Source: Chondromyces crocatus
GTDB taxonomy: Bacteria > Myxococcota_A > Polyangia > Polyangiales > Polyangiaceae
NCBI RefSeq assembly: GCF_001189295.1
Contig: NZ_CP012159.1
Location: 7,805,001-7,869,000 of the forward strand
Reading direction: 5' to 3'
DNA length: 64,000 bases
Part shown: one piece after another, positions 63,405 to 64,000 of the stretch
How positions within the stretch are numbered: position 1 is the stretch's first letter
Layout of the letters: every line of letters begins with the position of its first letter
Program-made: the position numbers and the translations under genes
Notes under the pieces: model-generated
What the model saw: only the letters and a program-made list of their open reading frames with translations
What the model was told of the DNA's origin: nothing
Database searches by the model: none

Positions 63405-64000
63405 ATGGCAAAACACCCTTCGCAGCTCGCAGACCTCGAGATCATCCGGCGCATCGGCGCCGGCGGCATGGCCGAGGTCTTCCTCTCCAAGAAGCGCGGC
63501 GCCGAGGGGACGTACAAGCTGCTCGTCGCCAAGCGCATCCTGCCAGCGCACGGCGCCTCCAGGCGTTTTCGGGCGATGTTCGTGGAAGAAGCCCACCTCG
63601 CCACACGCCTGAACCACCCGAACATCGTCCAGGTCTACGAGTTTTCGGACCACGGCGACGACGGCCTGCTCCTCCTGATGGAGTACGTGGAGGGGTTCGA
63701 TCTCGGCAAGCTGATGTCCTCGGCCAAGCAGAAGGGGACGAAGGTTCCGCCCTATGTGGCGGCCTTTCTCGTCGCCGAGGCCGCCAAGGGCCTGCACTAC
63801 GCGCACGAACGGAAGGACGAGGGAGGTGTCCCGCTCGCGATCGTGCATCGGGACGTGTCTCCCCAGAACATCCTGATCTCGTTCGAGGGCGTGGTGAAGA
63901 TCGCGGACTTCGGGATCGCCAGCGCGAACCTGTTCCGCGAGGAGCCCGGCGTGCTCAAGGGGAAGTTCGGCTACATGTCCCCCGAGCAGGCGCGCGGAGA
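63405..64000 (+). CDS. Ser/Thr protein kinase, N-terminal part (cut by window end)
   Basis: The first 198 residues of a Hanks-type kinase. Gly loop in RRIGAGGMAEVFLSK, ATP-binding Lys in LLVAKRILP, catalytic loop IVHRDVSPQNILI, metal site in KIADFGIAS and the activation segment GKFGYMSPEQA. HRDVSPQN, with Ser after Val, is the form common in myxobacterial kinases. ATG 63405 is in the right place relative to the Gly loop. Sensor or membrane regions would be beyond the window. Confidence 0.95.
   Translation, partial: MAKHPSQLADLEIIRRIGAGGMAEVFLSKKRGAEGTYKLLVAKRILPAHGASRRFRAMFVEEAHLATRLNHPNIVQVYEFSDHGDDGLLLLMEYVEGFDLGKLMSSAKQKGTKVPPYVAAFLVAEAAKGLHYAHERKDEGGVPLAIVHRDVSPQNILISFEGVVKIADFGIASANLFREEPGVLKGKFGYMSPEQARG

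Overview
The window is high-GC DNA with long genes, abundant lipoprotein signal peptides, a bacterial Ser/Thr kinase, a second-type FtsH and very large secreted proteins. Together these suggest a myxobacterium, most likely of the Sorangium/Polyangium/Chondromyces side. The taxonomy is inferred from style of gene content, not from a marker gene. No rRNA or tRNA gene was recognised.

Layout. 1-3.4 kb: the tail of a PEP-utilising enzyme, a secreted two-repeat protein and a YcaC-like hydrolase, followed by a small decayed CRISPR remnant (3461-3551). 3.7-12.4 kb: a polymorphic toxin locus. A 2227-residue SpvB/RHS lipoprotein ends in a DddA-like (SCP1.201-type) deaminase domain with its Imm1 immunity gene, then a displaced second RHS tip carrying a WHH nuclease domain with a SUKH (SMI1/KNR4) immunity gene. 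12.6-15.4 kb: one hypothetical gene, a 31/32-bp minisatellite, and a 10-repeat type I-C CRISPR array. 15.5-23.4 kb: a minus-strand tandem array of seven related Cys-rich lipoprotein genes, one frameshifted, with relics and mosaic copies between them. 24.0-31.4 kb: a type I-C cas operon (cas3, cas5c, cas8c, cas7c, cas4) in which cas4 is cut off at a CRISPR repeat and cas1/cas2 are absent, followed by a second, diverged cas5c. 31.5-34.8 kb: a GFA-type protein, a glycine-zipper microprotein, a third CRISPR relic and a TIGR04141/DUF6119 protein.

34.8-64 kb is mostly ordinary chromosomal material: a Uma2-type protein, a diadenylate-cyclase-motif protein, pirin, AhpD, an aldo/keto reductase beside a WYL regulator that has lost its C-terminus, DNA-3-methyladenine glycosylase I, an RraA-like protein convergent with a 2-oxoglutarate dioxygenase, an amidase, two paralogous exported proteins, FtsH and a kinase cut by the window end. 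The exception is a 1388-residue A-T-GNAT synthetase (40.0-44.2 kb). Its adenylation pocket reads as beta-alanine-specific and its C-terminus is acyltransferase-like, so it resembles the insect beta-alanyl-amine synthase Ebony with an extra N-terminal helical domain.

The main biological story is the 3.4-33 kb accessory region: interbacterial toxins with spare tips, a CRISPR system that can probably interfere but no longer acquire spacers by itself, two CRISPR repeat variants alongside two copies of the repeat-processing Cas5c, dispersed repeat relics, and a recombining lipoprotein family lying between the array and its cas genes.
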